Part shown: piece by piece, positions 1-8,759 of the stretch | Numbering within the stretch: position 1 is the first letter of the stretch | Layout of the letters: every line of letters begins with the position of its first letter | DNA from: Haemophilus_D parainfluenzae_AD | Lineage (GTDB): Bacteria > Pseudomonadota > Gammaproteobacteria > Enterobacterales > Pasteurellaceae | Direction: 5' to 3' (one strand) | NCBI RefSeq assembly: GCF_001679325.1 | Contig: NZ_LZMX01000001.1 | Length of the DNA: 64,000 nt | Position numbers and translations under genes: made by a program | Notes under the pieces: model-generated | The model's database searches: none | What the model saw: the letters and a program-made list of their open reading frames with translations, nothing else | What the model was told of the DNA's origin: nothing

Positions 1-58
1 AATTTTTAGCATAAAGACTGCCAAAACCTAATAACCATAACTGGAGCATTGTAGAAAA

Positions 59-886
59 ATGGCAACCTATTTCGTCGGTGATTTACAAGGCTGTTATGAT
101 GAATTACAGCTTTTATTAGAGCGTGTAGATTTCAATCCTACGCAAGATAAACTTTATCTCGTGGGGGATCTTGTTGCGCGTGGAGATAAATCACTTGAAT
201 GTCTTCGTTTTGTAAAATCACTTAGCAAAGCAGCACAAACCGTACTCGGCAATCATGACTTACATTTAATTGCGACCGCACTGGGTATTAAAAAAGTAAA
301 ACCTCGTGATCGAGTCGATGCTATTTTTAATGCGCCCGATTTTGATGAACTCATTGACTGGTTACGCCATCAACCCTTACTTGTGCATAATGAAGAATTA
401 AACTTCCTGATGGCGCATGCAGGCATTTCGCCTGATTGGGATTTGGAAACTACGAAATCTTGTGCGGCTGAAGTTGAACTGATTTTACAGCACGGCGATT
501 TTCATTATCTCATTGAAAATATGTATTCCGAACAACCTGATCGCTGGTCGCCAGATTTACAGGGCTTAGATCGCTATCGTTATATTATTAACGCTTTTAC
601 CCGAATGCGTTTTTGTTATTTGGACCATCGCTTTGATTTTGCCTGTAAATCCCCTTTAAAAGATGCACCAGCGGAGCTCACGCCTTGGTTTAATTTAGAT
701 AATCCACTTTATAAACAAATTCCAATTGTCTTTGGGCATTGGGCAAGTTTAGTGGATGAGCCCACTCCGCCAGGTATCTATGCCTTGGATACAGGATGTG
801 TGTGGAATAATCGAATGACCCTATTGCGTTGGGAAGACAAACAGCTCTTCACGCAAAGTGCGGTCAAAAATTACAGTGATTTTTAA
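59..886 (+). CDS. apaH: Symmetrical bis(5'-nucleosyl)-tetraphosphatase ApaH
   Basis: Cytoplasmic metallophosphatase that splits diadenosine tetraphosphate into two ADP and can remove Np4A caps from RNA. The 275-residue length is normal for the family. The metallophosphoesterase blocks are all present: GDLQGCYDE (residues 7-15), GDLVARGD (36-43), GNHD (64-67) and a downstream HAG. The ATG at 59 follows a GGAG-containing stretch. The last codons contain an uptake signal sequence. The gene at 896 begins 9 bp after the stop and is probably co-transcribed. Family assignment rests on sequence motifs and is very secure. Confidence 0.96.
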   Translation: MATYFVGDLQGCYDELQLLLERVDFNPTQDKLYLVGDLVARGDKSLECLRFVKSLSKAAQTVLGNHDLHLIATALGIKKVKPRDRVDAIFNAPDFDELIDWLRHQPLLVHNEELNFLMAHAGISPDWDLETTKSCAAEVELILQHGDFHYLIENMYSEQPDRWSPDLQGLDRYRYIINAFTRMRFCYLDHRFDFACKSPLKDAPAELTPWFNLDNPLYKQIPIVFGHWASLVDEPTPPGIYALDTGCVWNNRMTLLRWEDKQLFTQSAVKNYSDF

Positions 887-895
887 GGAAACACT

Positions 896-1519
896 ATGCT
901 CTCGCTTACAGCTGAATCTTGCGAATTGTTCAATATTCCTTTCTATCAATTCGCCCAGATGAAGAAATTCTGCCCAGAAGATATTCCGGCAATTAAAGCA
1001 GATTACAAATTACATTGGGATAACTGGAAAGCGATTATTCAAGAAGTCTCAAAGCAGCTTGGCACACCTTTTGCGAAACCGCATATCGAAAGTTGGACCA
1101 ATGGTTGGCAGGTACGCGCGCATTTCTTCGCTTATTTTAAATACGAGTTTAACCAAAATTCTGCAGCAATCTTTTCTGTGCTATTAAATCGTCGCCGACT
1201 AAGAGTGTGTTTAGATTGGCATTGCTATCGTGCAGATCGCTCGCAAATTAATGTTCAGCAATATAATCAGTGGCTTGATCAATTTGATTTCAAACAATTT
1301 GCTGATTTTGATATTTGGCGAGAAGATGAAAGCGAATATGATGATTTTCGCCAAGTGAAAGCCATTTCTGAAAAAGATCTTCTCTTGCGTTCAGAGGATG
1401 ATTTTTGGTGTATTGGAAAAAGTATTGAAAAAGATAAACTAAGCCAAATCGATCCTGTTTTATTTATCACACAAACCATCCAACAATTACAACCGCTTTA
1501 CGATCGCTGTCATCAATAA
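896..1519 (+). CDS. Conserved Pasteurellaceae protein of unknown function (HI_0552-like)
   Basis: A 207-residue soluble protein with no signal peptide or membrane segment, rich in aromatic and acidic residues (several Trp, and a DEDESEYDDF-like acidic patch near residue 140). A good AAGGAAAC ribosome site precedes the ATG, and the gene lies 9 bp behind apaH, so the two are probably one transcript. As I recall, H. influenzae has an uncharacterised gene in the same place after apaH (HI_0552); this is from memory and not checked. I recognise no catalytic motif and assign no function. An uptake signal sequence follows the stop codon directly. Confidence 0.85.
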   Translation: MLSLTAESCELFNIPFYQFAQMKKFCPEDIPAIKADYKLHWDNWKAIIQEVSKQLGTPFAKPHIESWTNGWQVRAHFFAYFKYEFNQNSAAIFSVLLNRRRLRVCLDWHCYRADRSQINVQQYNQWLDQFDFKQFADFDIWREDESEYDDFRQVKAISEKDLLLRSEDDFWCIGKSIEKDKLSQIDPVLFITQTIQQLQPLYDRCHQ

Positions 1520-1619
1520 AGTGCGGTCATTTCCATTAAATTTTTTCGTCTTGTTTATTTGTTATGCTATCATTACATTAGTTTAACATTTTTAACAATT
1601 TTGCTTTTAGGAGTACTTT

Positions 1620-2954
1620 ATGAAAAACGTCGTGATCGTTGGCGGGGGCGCCGGCGGCATAGAGTTAGCGACATTTTTAGGCGACAAATTAGGTCGCAAA
1701 AAACAAGCTAAAGTGACGCTTGTGGATCGCAATGCGACCCATTTATGGAAACCCCTATTACATGAAATTGCAACAGGTGTCATGGATGATGGTATGGATT
1801 CTCTGAGCTATCGTGCTCACGGTAAAAATCATCATTTTAGCTTCGAGCAAGGCTCAATCACACGCATTAATCGTGAACAAAAATATGTTGAGCTTGCCCC
1901 TGTTTATGGGCAAGAAGGCGATATGCTTGTGGTTGCGCGCCGTATTCCTTATGACTACTTAGTGATTGCAATTGGCAGTAAATCGAACGATTTCAATACG
2001 AAAGGTGTCGCCGATAACTGTATTTTCTTAGACAGCTCTGATCAAGCACTTCGTTTTCAACAAAGAATGTTGGAATTATTCCTTAAATTCTCTGAGAACC
2101 GTGCATTAGATGATATCGGTGAAGAAGAGTTTAAACAAAAACTAGTGGATGAAAACAAAGTCAATATTGCAATTGTTGGCGGCGGCGCAACTGGTGTGGA
2201 ATTAACTGCTGAACTTTATCATGCGACTGAAGACTTATCTTCTTACGGCTACGGTAAAATTGATAATTCTTGCTTGCAAGTCACCTTAGTTGAAGCTGGT
2301 CCGCGCTTATTGCCTGCTCTACCCGAAAATTTATCTGCAGCGGTATTAGATGAATTGCAAGAGATGGGGGCTAACGTGAAATTAAATACGATGATCACGG
2401 AAGCCCAACCAAACACGCTAATCACCAAAGATGGCGAAGAAATCAAAGCGGATCTGATTGTGTGGGCGGCAGGTGTTCGCACCTCAACAGTGACACAGCA
2501 ATTCGATGGATTAGAGCTTAACCGTATCAATCAATTAGTGGTAAAAGATACCCTTCAAACTACGGTGGATGACAGTATTTTTGCCATTGGTGACTGTGCG
2601 GCATTAATGCAACCGAACGGTAAATTAGTCCCGCCAAGAGCGCAAGCAGCACATCAAATGGCAAAAGCTTGTGCGAAAAATATCTTTGCACTTTTTGAGC
2701 AAAAACCATTAAAAGCCTTCAAATACAACGATAAAGGAACTTTGGTTTCTCTTTCAAGCTTTACCGCATTAGGTAGCATTTCAAATAAATTTGGGAAAAA
2801 CCCACTGACTGTTCAAGGTAAATTTGCACAGTTTGCGTATGTGTCTTTATATCGTATGCACCAACATGCTTTGCATGGATGTATTAAGATTGGCTTGATT
2901 ATTTTAGTGGATAAACTTAACCACTATTTAAAACCAAGATTGAAATTACATTAA
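1620..2954 (+). CDS. ndh: Type II NADH:quinone oxidoreductase
   Basis: Non-proton-pumping, FAD-dependent NADH dehydrogenase of the inner membrane surface that feeds electrons to (mena)quinone. It has 444 residues, usual for Ndh. Two dinucleotide-binding folds are visible: an N-terminal FAD site with GGGAGGIELA starting near residue 8, and an NADH site with GGGATGVELTAEL in the middle, followed by the late FAD motif IFAIGDCA. The C-terminal region has the amphipathic/hydrophobic segment expected for membrane association. AGGAG lies before the ATG. The gene stands alone and ends at an inverted-uptake-signal terminator shared with convergent folD. Confidence 0.95.
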   Translation: MKNVVIVGGGAGGIELATFLGDKLGRKKQAKVTLVDRNATHLWKPLLHEIATGVMDDGMDSLSYRAHGKNHHFSFEQGSITRINREQKYVELAPVYGQEGDMLVVARRIPYDYLVIAIGSKSNDFNTKGVADNCIFLDSSDQALRFQQRMLELFLKFSENRALDDIGEEEFKQKLVDENKVNIAIVGGGATGVELTAELYHATEDLSSYGYGKIDNSCLQVTLVEAGPRLLPALPENLSAAVLDELQEMGANVKLNTMITEAQPNTLITKDGEEIKADLIVWAAGVRTSTVTQQFDGLELNRINQLVVKDTLQTTVDDSIFAIGDCAALMQPNGKLVPPRAQAAHQMAKACAKNIFALFEQKPLKAFKYNDKGTLVSLSSFTALGSISNKFGKNPLTVQGKFAQFAYVSLYRMHQHALHGCIKIGLIILVDKLNHYLKPRLKLH

Positions 2955-2957
2955 GAC

Positions 2958-2990
2958 AAAAAGTGCGGTCAAATTTAACCGCACTTTTTT
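2958..2990. terminator. Bidirectional terminator made of inverted uptake signal sequences
   Basis: Arms 2958-2969 and 2978-2989 are complementary 12-mers built on AAGTGCGGT, with an 8-nt loop, A-rich on the left and a T-run on the right. It lies between the convergent ends of ndh and folD and can serve both. Confidence 0.9.
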
Positions 2991-2996
2991 CATTTC

Positions 2997-3854
2997 TTAA
3001 ACCAGTTGATTGTTATGCTCATAAGCGTAAAGTGTATTAAACATCAGCATGGCAACCGTCATTGGCCCTACTCCACCCGGTACTGGCGTAATATAAGCCG
3101 CTTTTTGTCGCGCCACATCGTATTCCACGTCACCCACTAATTTGCCATTGATACGGTTAATCCCCACATCAATGACTGTTGCCTCTGCTTTAATCCAATC
3201 ACCCGGAATAAAACGAGGTTTGCCAACAGCCACGACTAAAATATCAGCCTGACGGATATGATGCTCTAAATCTTTCGTGAAACGGTGAGTCACCGTAACC
3301 GTTGCACCAGCCAACAATAATTCAAGCGACATCGGGCGCCCTACAATATTTGATGCGCCAACGATCACTGCATGTTTACCATGTAAATCAATACCTGTGG
3401 TTTCTAATAATTTCATCACTCCATAAGGGGTGCAAGCGCGTAAGGTTGGAATACGCTGACATAAACGCCCAACATTATAAGGATGAAAACCATCTACGTC
3501 TTTTTCAGGACTAATTCGCTCAATAACTAATGAACTATTAATCTGCTCTGGTAATGGAAGTTGAACCAAAATACCATCAATGGTTTCATCGGCATTTAAA
3601 ATATCAATCAGTTGAAGTAATTCAGCCTCAGTGGTTGTTTCAGGCAAATCATAGGATCTTGATATCATCCCAATCTCTTCACAACTTTTACGTTTACTGC
3701 CCACATAGACTTGAGAAGCAGGATCTGCGCCCACCAGAATTACCGCAAGCCCTGGTGCACGTTGACCTTGAGCGCGATAATGTTCAATTTTATTGGCAAC
3801 ATCTGATTTAATTTTTTTTGATAGTTCAGTACCTGAAATGATTTGAGCTGTCAT
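2997..3854 (-). CDS. folD: Bifunctional methylenetetrahydrofolate dehydrogenase / methenyl-THF cyclohydrolase
   Basis: Interconverts 5,10-methylene-, methenyl- and 10-formyl-tetrahydrofolate with NADP in one-carbon metabolism. From the ATG at 3854 the protein has 285 residues, the family norm. The YVGSK signature holds the catalytic Tyr50 and Lys54; GASNIVGRP is the nucleotide-binding loop; PVPGGVGPMT is the C-terminal signature. An upstream in-frame TTG at 3869 would add five residues, but GAGG is placed correctly only for the ATG at 3854. Downstream is a terminator shared with ndh. Confidence 0.96.
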   Translation of the reverse strand: MTAQIISGTELSKKIKSDVANKIEHYRAQGQRAPGLAVILVGADPASQVYVGSKRKSCEEIGMISRSYDLPETTTEAELLQLIDILNADETIDGILVQLPLPEQINSSLVIERISPEKDVDGFHPYNVGRLCQRIPTLRACTPYGVMKLLETTGIDLHGKHAVIVGASNIVGRPMSLELLLAGATVTVTHRFTKDLEHHIRQADILVVAVGKPRFIPGDWIKAEATVIDVGINRINGKLVGDVEYDVARQKAAYITPVPGGVGPMTVAMLMFNTLYAYEHNNQLV

Positions 3855-3991
3855 GCGTTTTTTCCTCAAGATGGCATTAAGTAAACGTTTGCTATTTTAA
3901 CTGACAATGTCTTATATTACAAAGACAACAAAAGTGCGGTTGAAAAACTGGAATAATTTTGAGCAATTGAAAGAGGAATCTAAAAAATTAA

Positions 3992-4019
3992 TTGACTGGA
4001 AAGAAAAGCTCACTATAAT
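3992..4019 (+). promoter_or_regulatory. Sigma70-type promoter for the tRNA-Pro/tRNA-Arg transcript
   Basis: TTGACT (3992-3997), a 16-bp spacer and a perfect TATAAT (4014-4019) end 12 bp before the first base of tRNA-Pro, a typical strong stable-RNA promoter layout. Confidence 0.8.
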
Positions 4020-4031
4020 TGAGCCCATCGT

Positions 4032-4108
4032 CGGCGAGTAGCGCAGCTTGGTAGCGCAACTGGTTTGGGACCAGTGGGTCGTAGGTTCAAATCCTATCTC
4101 GCCGACCA
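4032..4108 (+). tRNA. tRNA-Pro(TGG)
   Basis: 77-nt cloverleaf with acceptor arms CGGCGAG/CTCGCCG, anticodon stem ACTGG/CCAGT with loop TTTGGGA (anticodon TGG), T-arm GTTCAAATC, and encoded CCA at 4106-4108. It reads proline codons CCN, mainly CCA. It is probably co-transcribed with the tRNA-Arg 52 bp downstream. Confidence 0.97.
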
Positions 4109-4160
4109 CTTCTTTTATATTTCCCTCGAAATTCCATACAAAAGATGTAACCCTTGAAAT

Positions 4161-4237
<77 letters not shown>

Positions 4238-4397
4238 TAACTCATCTCAATCTGCCATTATTTTTCTAACTTGCTTTTTTAAGCGAAAGTAATAGGTTTA
4301 ACACTTAGTTTAGGCAGAGAAAAGTAGCGTAAATTCTAGATCTCAAAATAAATTAGTTTAAAAGATGATTTTAAATTCAGAAAAGACAATATTTGAA

Positions 4398-4487
4398 TGG
4401 CGGTGAGAGGGGGATTCGAACCCCCGATGCACTTTCGCACATACACGCTTTCCAGGCGTGCTCCTTCAACCACTCGGACATCTCACC
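4398..4487 (-). tRNA. tRNA-Ser(GGA)
   Basis: 90-nt class II tRNA with a long variable arm. Read on the minus strand it starts GGTGAGATGTCCGAGTGG, has anticodon stem CACGC/GCGTG with loop CTGGAAA (anticodon GGA), T-arm GGTTCGAATCC, and encoded CCA at 4400-4398. It is close to the E. coli Ser-GGA tRNA. Transcribed opposite to the two upstream tRNAs. Confidence 0.97.
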
Positions 4488-4503
4488 GTTTTGAAGTGCG
4501 TGA

Positions 4504-4532
4504 AATATAAAGATTTCTCCAAGATTAGTCAA
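4504..4532 (-). promoter_or_regulatory. Sigma70-type promoter of tRNA-Ser
   Basis: On the minus strand TTGACT (4532-4527), a 17-bp spacer and TATATT (4509-4504) lie 16 bp upstream of the mature tRNA-Ser 5' end. Confidence 0.75.
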
Positions 4533-4612
4533 GTTTTTTGAGCTAGAACATAAAAAATCCTTTTTCTTTTAGTTAAAATATAAACTTATCTCTTTTCTAT
4601 CGTCGTATTTTT

Positions 4613-6355
4613 ATGCAAATCAAATCACTCTTTTCTAAAAATGTGTTTTTGGCCGTAAAACCATTTAGCGCACTGAAAGAATCTTTCCGTGAAGGTTACG
4701 GAAAACAAAAATTGATAAAAGACATTATCGCGGGCCTCACCGTGGGCGTCATTGCGATTCCTCTATCCATGGCTTTAGCGATTGCTAGTGGTGTGCCTCC
4801 ACAACACGGTCTTTATACCGCTATTGTGGCGGGTATCGTGATTGCATTAACCGGTGGATCACGTTTCAATATTTCAGGTCCAACTGCAGCATTTGTCGTC
4901 ATTTTATATCCCATCACACAACAATTTGGACTTAGCGGATTACTCATGGCAACGCTGCTTTCGGGAATTATTTTAGTCATCATGGCCCTATCGCGATTAG
5001 GTCGATTAATTGAGTACATCCCTCTTCCTGTTACTCTTGGCTTTACCTGCGGGATTGGCATTACCATCGGTACATTACAAATCAAAGATTTCTTAGGTTT
5101 AGACATTGCCCATATGCCATCTCACTATATTGAAAAAGTGCAGGCTATTTTGACCGCACTTCCTACGATTAACTGGGCTGACACCTCTGTGGGTGTGGTT
5201 ACCTTATTTGTACTTACTCAATGGCACAAACTTCGTTTACCCGTGCCAGGTCACTTACCAGCGGTCATTATTGGGACACTCATGGCATTAGCCTTAGGAC
5301 AATTTGGCTTCTCGGTTGAAACCATTGGTACAGCATTCCAATACACCTTATCTGATGGCACAACTGGACATGGTATCCCTAATGTTTTGCCTGAAGTTGC
5401 CTTACCTTGGAATATTCCGAATGCGCAAGGTGAAGTCATCAATTGGAGTTTTGATCGCATACAGACTCTCTTACCTGCGGCCTTTTCAATGGCGGTATTA
5501 GGCGCGATTGAGTCGCTACTTTGCGCGGTCATTTTAGATAACATGACGGATACTAAACATCATTCCAATAATGAATTACTCGCCCAAGGTTTAGGGAATA
5601 TTATTTCACCATTCTTAGGCGGCATTACTGCAACCGCGGCAATTGCACGTTCCGCAGTCAATGTAAAATCTGGAGCGGTATCACCAATAGCCAGTGTCAT
5701 TCATGCACTCTTAGTTTTATTCTCGCTATTATTCTTTGCGAATGCCCTGTCTTATTTGCCACTCTCTTCTATGGCTGCATTGCTATTAATGGTAGCTTGG
5801 CATATGGCTAATGTACCTGAAATTATTCGTTTAGCTCGTCGCTCCACAAAAAACGAAATTGCGGTGTTGTTCACCTGCTTAATTCTTACCGTGTTATTTT
5901 ATATGGTGATCGCCATCTCTGTCGGCGTATTATTAGCGAGTCTTTTATTTATCCGCACTATTGCAGAAATGACAAAAACGATTGAACAACCCGTGCCAGA
6001 AGATCTCGATGATGTATTAGCTTATCGTATCAGCGGTCCATTATTCTTTGCAGCGGCAGATAAACTCTTTGCGGATTTACACGATAAAACCGTACATACC
6101 GATCACGAGATTAAACATATCGTGTTGCAGTGCGATGCCGTGACCGTGCTCGATACGGGGGGCATTCATGCTCTCACTCACTTTGTACAACATATGTTGC
6201 CACATCAACAAATCTACTTGTGTAATATGCAATTCCAACCACTTAGAATGTTAGTAAAATCTAACTCTATACCTGAATTGCAAAAAATTAATTATGGTAC
6301 GGATTTACAAGATGTCTTTAATAAAATTCGTGAGTTTGAACAAGCAAATCCATAA
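4613..6355 (+). CDS. SulP (SLC26) family anion transporter with STAS domain
   Basis: A 580-residue inner membrane protein: roughly 11-14 hydrophobic segments (residues 40-440) form the SulP transport domain, starting with the signature stretch around IIAGLTVGVIAIPLSMALAIASG (about 38-60). It is followed by a cytoplasmic STAS domain (about 455-570) containing VTVLDTGGIHAL. The family carries sulfate, bicarbonate or dicarboxylates; nothing visible fixes the substrate, although bicarbonate or sulfate uptake is plausible. No strong ribosome site precedes the ATG, so the start is less certain than the product. A solid terminator follows. It stands alone as a transcription unit. Confidence 0.9.
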   Translation: MQIKSLFSKNVFLAVKPFSALKESFREGYGKQKLIKDIIAGLTVGVIAIPLSMALAIASGVPPQHGLYTAIVAGIVIALTGGSRFNISGPTAAFVVILYPITQQFGLSGLLMATLLSGIILVIMALSRLGRLIEYIPLPVTLGFTCGIGITIGTLQIKDFLGLDIAHMPSHYIEKVQAILTALPTINWADTSVGVVTLFVLTQWHKLRLPVPGHLPAVIIGTLMALALGQFGFSVETIGTAFQYTLSDGTTGHGIPNVLPEVALPWNIPNAQGEVINWSFDRIQTLLPAAFSMAVLGAIESLLCAVILDNMTDTKHHSNNELLAQGLGNIISPFLGGITATAAIARSAVNVKSGAVSPIASVIHALLVLFSLLFFANALSYLPLSSMAALLLMVAWHMANVPEIIRLARRSTKNEIAVLFTCLILTVLFYMVIAISVGVLLASLLFIRTIAEMTKTIEQPVPEDLDDVLAYRISGPLFFAAADKLFADLHDKTVHTDHEIKHIVLQCDAVTVLDTGGIHALTHFVQHMLPHQQIYLCNMQFQPLRMLVKSNSIPELQKINYGTDLQDVFNKIREFEQANP

Positions 6356-6361
6356 AACACT

Positions 6362-6391
6362 AAAAAGCGTGCTAAAATAAGCACGCTTTTT
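6362..6391 (+). terminator. Intrinsic terminator after the SulP gene
   Basis: A 12-bp stem (AAAAAGCGTGCT 6362-6373 with AGCACGCTTTTT 6380-6391), a 6-nt loop and a following T-run. It ends 27 bp before rph. Confidence 0.92.
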
Positions 6392-6418
6392 TTATCAATA
6401 AAAATAAAGGAATTCAGA

Positions 6419-7135
6419 ATGCGTCCAAATAATCGTGAAAATCATCAGCCTCGTCCAATTAAAATCACCCGTAATTATACGAAACATGCTGAAGGCTCAG
6501 TATTGGTGGAATTTGGTGATACTAAAGTTTTATGTACGGCGAGTGTTGATGAAAGCGTACCGCGTTTCTTAAAAGGACAGAATCAAGGTTGGGTGACAGC
6601 AGAATATGGCATGTTACCTCGCTCTACACACAGCCGTATGCAACGTGAGGCAGCAAAAGGCAAACAAGGTGGACGCACCATGGAAATTCAACGTTTAATC
6701 GCACGTTCATTACGTGCTATGGTTGATTTAGAGGCTCTTGGCGAACGTTCTATTACCTTAGACTGCGATGTGATTCAAGCTGATGGCGGTACAAGAACTG
6801 CGTCTATCACCGGTGCAGCAGTGGCTTTATGTGATGCTATCAATGGTTTAATCGCTAACGGTACATTAAAAACTAATCCAATCAAAGGTCTCGTTGCTGC
6901 AGTTTCAGTTGGAATTGTTGAGGGTGAGACTGTATGTGATTTGGAATATGTAGAAGACTCAGCTGCCGAAACAGATATGAACGTTGTGATGATGGAAGAT
7001 GGCCGCATGATCGAAGTGCAAGGTACCGCAGAAGGCGAACCATTCAGCCACGAAGAATTACTCACCTTATTAGGCTTAGCAAAACAAGGCTGCGAACAAA
7101 TCTTCGCTGCACAACGTGAAGCATTAGGTTTATAG
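6419..7135 (+). CDS. rph: Ribonuclease PH
   Basis: Phosphorolytic 3'-5' exoribonuclease that trims tRNA 3' ends; acts as a hexameric ring. It has 238 residues, the usual length, with the N-terminal MRPNNRENHQPRPIKI start and the RNase PH core including the GGTRTAS motif (about residues 123-129) and the acidic metal-site region SAAETDMNVVM (about 180-190). AAGGAATTC precedes the ATG. It is followed 9 bp later by pyrE, the same rph-pyrE order as in enterobacteria, where rph translation affects pyrE expression. Confidence 0.96.
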   Translation: MRPNNRENHQPRPIKITRNYTKHAEGSVLVEFGDTKVLCTASVDESVPRFLKGQNQGWVTAEYGMLPRSTHSRMQREAAKGKQGGRTMEIQRLIARSLRAMVDLEALGERSITLDCDVIQADGGTRTASITGAAVALCDAINGLIANGTLKTNPIKGLVAAVSVGIVEGETVCDLEYVEDSAAETDMNVVMMEDGRMIEVQGTAEGEPFSHEELLTLLGLAKQGCEQIFAAQREALGL

Positions 7136-7144
7136 GAACAAAAA

Positions 7145-7786
7145 ATGGAAAGCTACAAAATCGAATTTATTAAATTTGCCTTGAGCCGTAACGTGCTTAA
7201 ATTTGGCGAGTTTGCACTAAAATCAGGTCGAAAAAGCCCTTATTTTTTTAACGCAGGATTATTCAGCACGGGGGCAGATCTTGCTCGCTTAGGTGAATTC
7301 TATGCGAAGGCAATTCAATCAAGTGCGGTCGATTTTGATGTCATTTTTGGTCCTGCCTACAAAGGCATTCCGATTGCGACGAGCGTTTCCATTGCACTAT
7401 TCAATCAATTTAACCGTGACACACCTGTTTGCTTTAATCGTAAAGAAGCCAAAGATCACGGTGAAGGCGGTAATTTGATCGGTAGCTCATTAACCGGCAA
7501 TGTGTTGTTAATCGATGATGTCATTACAGCTGGCACAGCCATTCGTGAATCCATGGCGCATCTTGAAGCCAATAACGCGAAATTAGCCGCTGTCTTTATT
7601 GCATTAAATCGTCAGGAAAAAGGCAAAGGGGAACTGTCAGCCATCCAAGAAGTAGAACGAGACTATCAATGCCAAGTGCTTTCCATTATTGATTTGGATG
7701 ATTTAATGCAATTCATTGAAAAAGAACCCGATTATCAGCAATATTTACCTGCGATGCGGGCTTATCGTGAAAGTTATGGTGTGTAA
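7145..7786 (+). CDS. pyrE: Orotate phosphoribosyltransferase
   Basis: Forms orotidine 5'-phosphate from orotate and PRPP in de novo pyrimidine synthesis. The protein has 213 residues. The PRPP-binding motif VLLIDDVITAGTA lies near residue 119, and the FNAGLF and FNRKEAKDHGEGG loop regions carry substrate and catalytic residues. It lies 9 bp downstream of rph. In E. coli the interval carries a UTP-sensing attenuator; here it is far too short for one, so that type of control is absent. An uptake signal lies inside the gene near 7320. Confidence 0.97.
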   Translation: MESYKIEFIKFALSRNVLKFGEFALKSGRKSPYFFNAGLFSTGADLARLGEFYAKAIQSSAVDFDVIFGPAYKGIPIATSVSIALFNQFNRDTPVCFNRKEAKDHGEGGNLIGSSLTGNVLLIDDVITAGTAIRESMAHLEANNAKLAAVFIALNRQEKGKGELSAIQEVERDYQCQVLSIIDLDDLMQFIEKEPDYQQYLPAMRAYRESYGV

Positions 7787-7827
7787 TTCATCACTTGAAA
7801 AATAAGAATAAAGCCATATTAATGTAA

Positions 7828-7849
7828 GGGCAGACATTTGCGTCTGCCC
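7828..7849. other. GC-rich hairpin between pyrE and djlA
   Basis: A perfect 8-bp stem, GGGCAGAC (7828-7835) with GTCTGCCC (7842-7849), and a 6-nt loop, located 42 bp after pyrE. It is not followed by a proper T-run, so it may be a weak terminator or an RNA-stabilising 3' hairpin of the rph-pyrE mRNA. Confidence 0.6.
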
Positions 7850-7892
7850 ATTATTGTCAAAGACCTTTTTGACCGCACTTTAGGGGAAGAGA

Positions 7893-8759
7893 ATGTATTT
7901 TTTTGGAAAGATTATCGGCGTTTTTCTCGGTTTTAAATGGGGGGGCTTTTTTGGCGCCATCGCTGGACTTATTTTAGGCTCTATCGCAGATAAAAAACTC
8001 TATGAGCTTGGTTCGGTTAACTCTAGCTTTTTTAAGAAAAAAACGACCCGACAAGCGCTCTTTATGCAAACTACCTTTGCGGTACTTGGACATTTAAGTA
8101 AATCCAAAGGTCGTGTGACAGAAGAAGATATTCAATTGGCAAATCAGTTGATGAATCAGATGCAATTAGATGAGAGCCATCGCAAACTCGCTCAAGAGGC
8201 CTTTCGTCGCGGTAAAGAAGCCGATTTCCCTTTACGCCAGGTGATTCGCGAATTCCGTATTGGATGTGGACAACGTGCTGATTTGCTGAGAATGTTTTTA
8301 CACGTGCAAGTGCAGGCTGCATTTGCTGATTCTCAATTACATGAGTCAGAAAAAGAAGTGCTTTATGTGGTAGCCGAAGAACTCGGTCTTTCCCGTATGC
8401 AGTTTGAGCAAATGCTGGCAATGGAAATTGCGGCTCGCCAATTTACCCAAGGTGGCTTCTATCGCCAATACCAACAAGGTGGTTATCAACAGCAAGGTGG
8501 CTACCAATATCAACAACAGGGCGGATACCAACAATCTTCAGGCCCAACATTAAGTGATGCTTATAAAGTATTAGGCGTGAGTGAAAGTGATGACCGTAAT
8601 GCTGTAAAACGTGCATATCGTCGTTTAATGAATGAACATCACCCAGATAAATTAGTTGCGAAAGGCTTACCGCCAGAAATGATGGAAATGGCTAAAGAAA
8701 AAGCGCAACAAATCCAAGCCGCTTACGATTTAATTTGTAAAGTGAAAGGCTGGAAATAG
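7893..8759 (+). CDS. djlA: Membrane-anchored DnaJ-like co-chaperone DjlA
   Basis: A 288-residue co-chaperone of DnaK, held in the inner membrane by an N-terminal Gly-rich hydrophobic segment (about residues 5-33). A TerB-like helical domain follows (about 45-185), then a Gly/Gln/Tyr-rich linker (about 189-215) made of near-repeats of QQGGYQ, then a C-terminal J domain (about 223-288) with the essential HPD in EHHPDK. In E. coli DjlA works with DnaK on envelope-stress signalling. The stop TAG shares its final G with the GTG start of dusC, so the two are translationally coupled. Confidence 0.93.
   Translation: MYFFGKIIGVFLGFKWGGFFGAIAGLILGSIADKKLYELGSVNSSFFKKKTTRQALFMQTTFAVLGHLSKSKGRVTEEDIQLANQLMNQMQLDESHRKLAQEAFRRGKEADFPLRQVIREFRIGCGQRADLLRMFLHVQVQAAFADSQLHESEKEVLYVVAEELGLSRMQFEQMLAMEIAARQFTQGGFYRQYQQGGYQQQGGYQYQQQGGYQQSSGPTLSDAYKVLGVSESDDRNAVKRAYRRLMNEHHPDKLVAKGLPPEMMEMAKEKAQQIQAAYDLICKVKGWK

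Noticed and set aside
3912..4109. Minus-strand reading frame over tRNA-Pro
   Set aside because: It covers a perfect tRNA and its promoter; no coding signal.
7787..7892. Possible small gene between pyrE and djlA
   Set aside because: No reading frame with ribosome site; the hairpin and an uptake signal account for the sequence.
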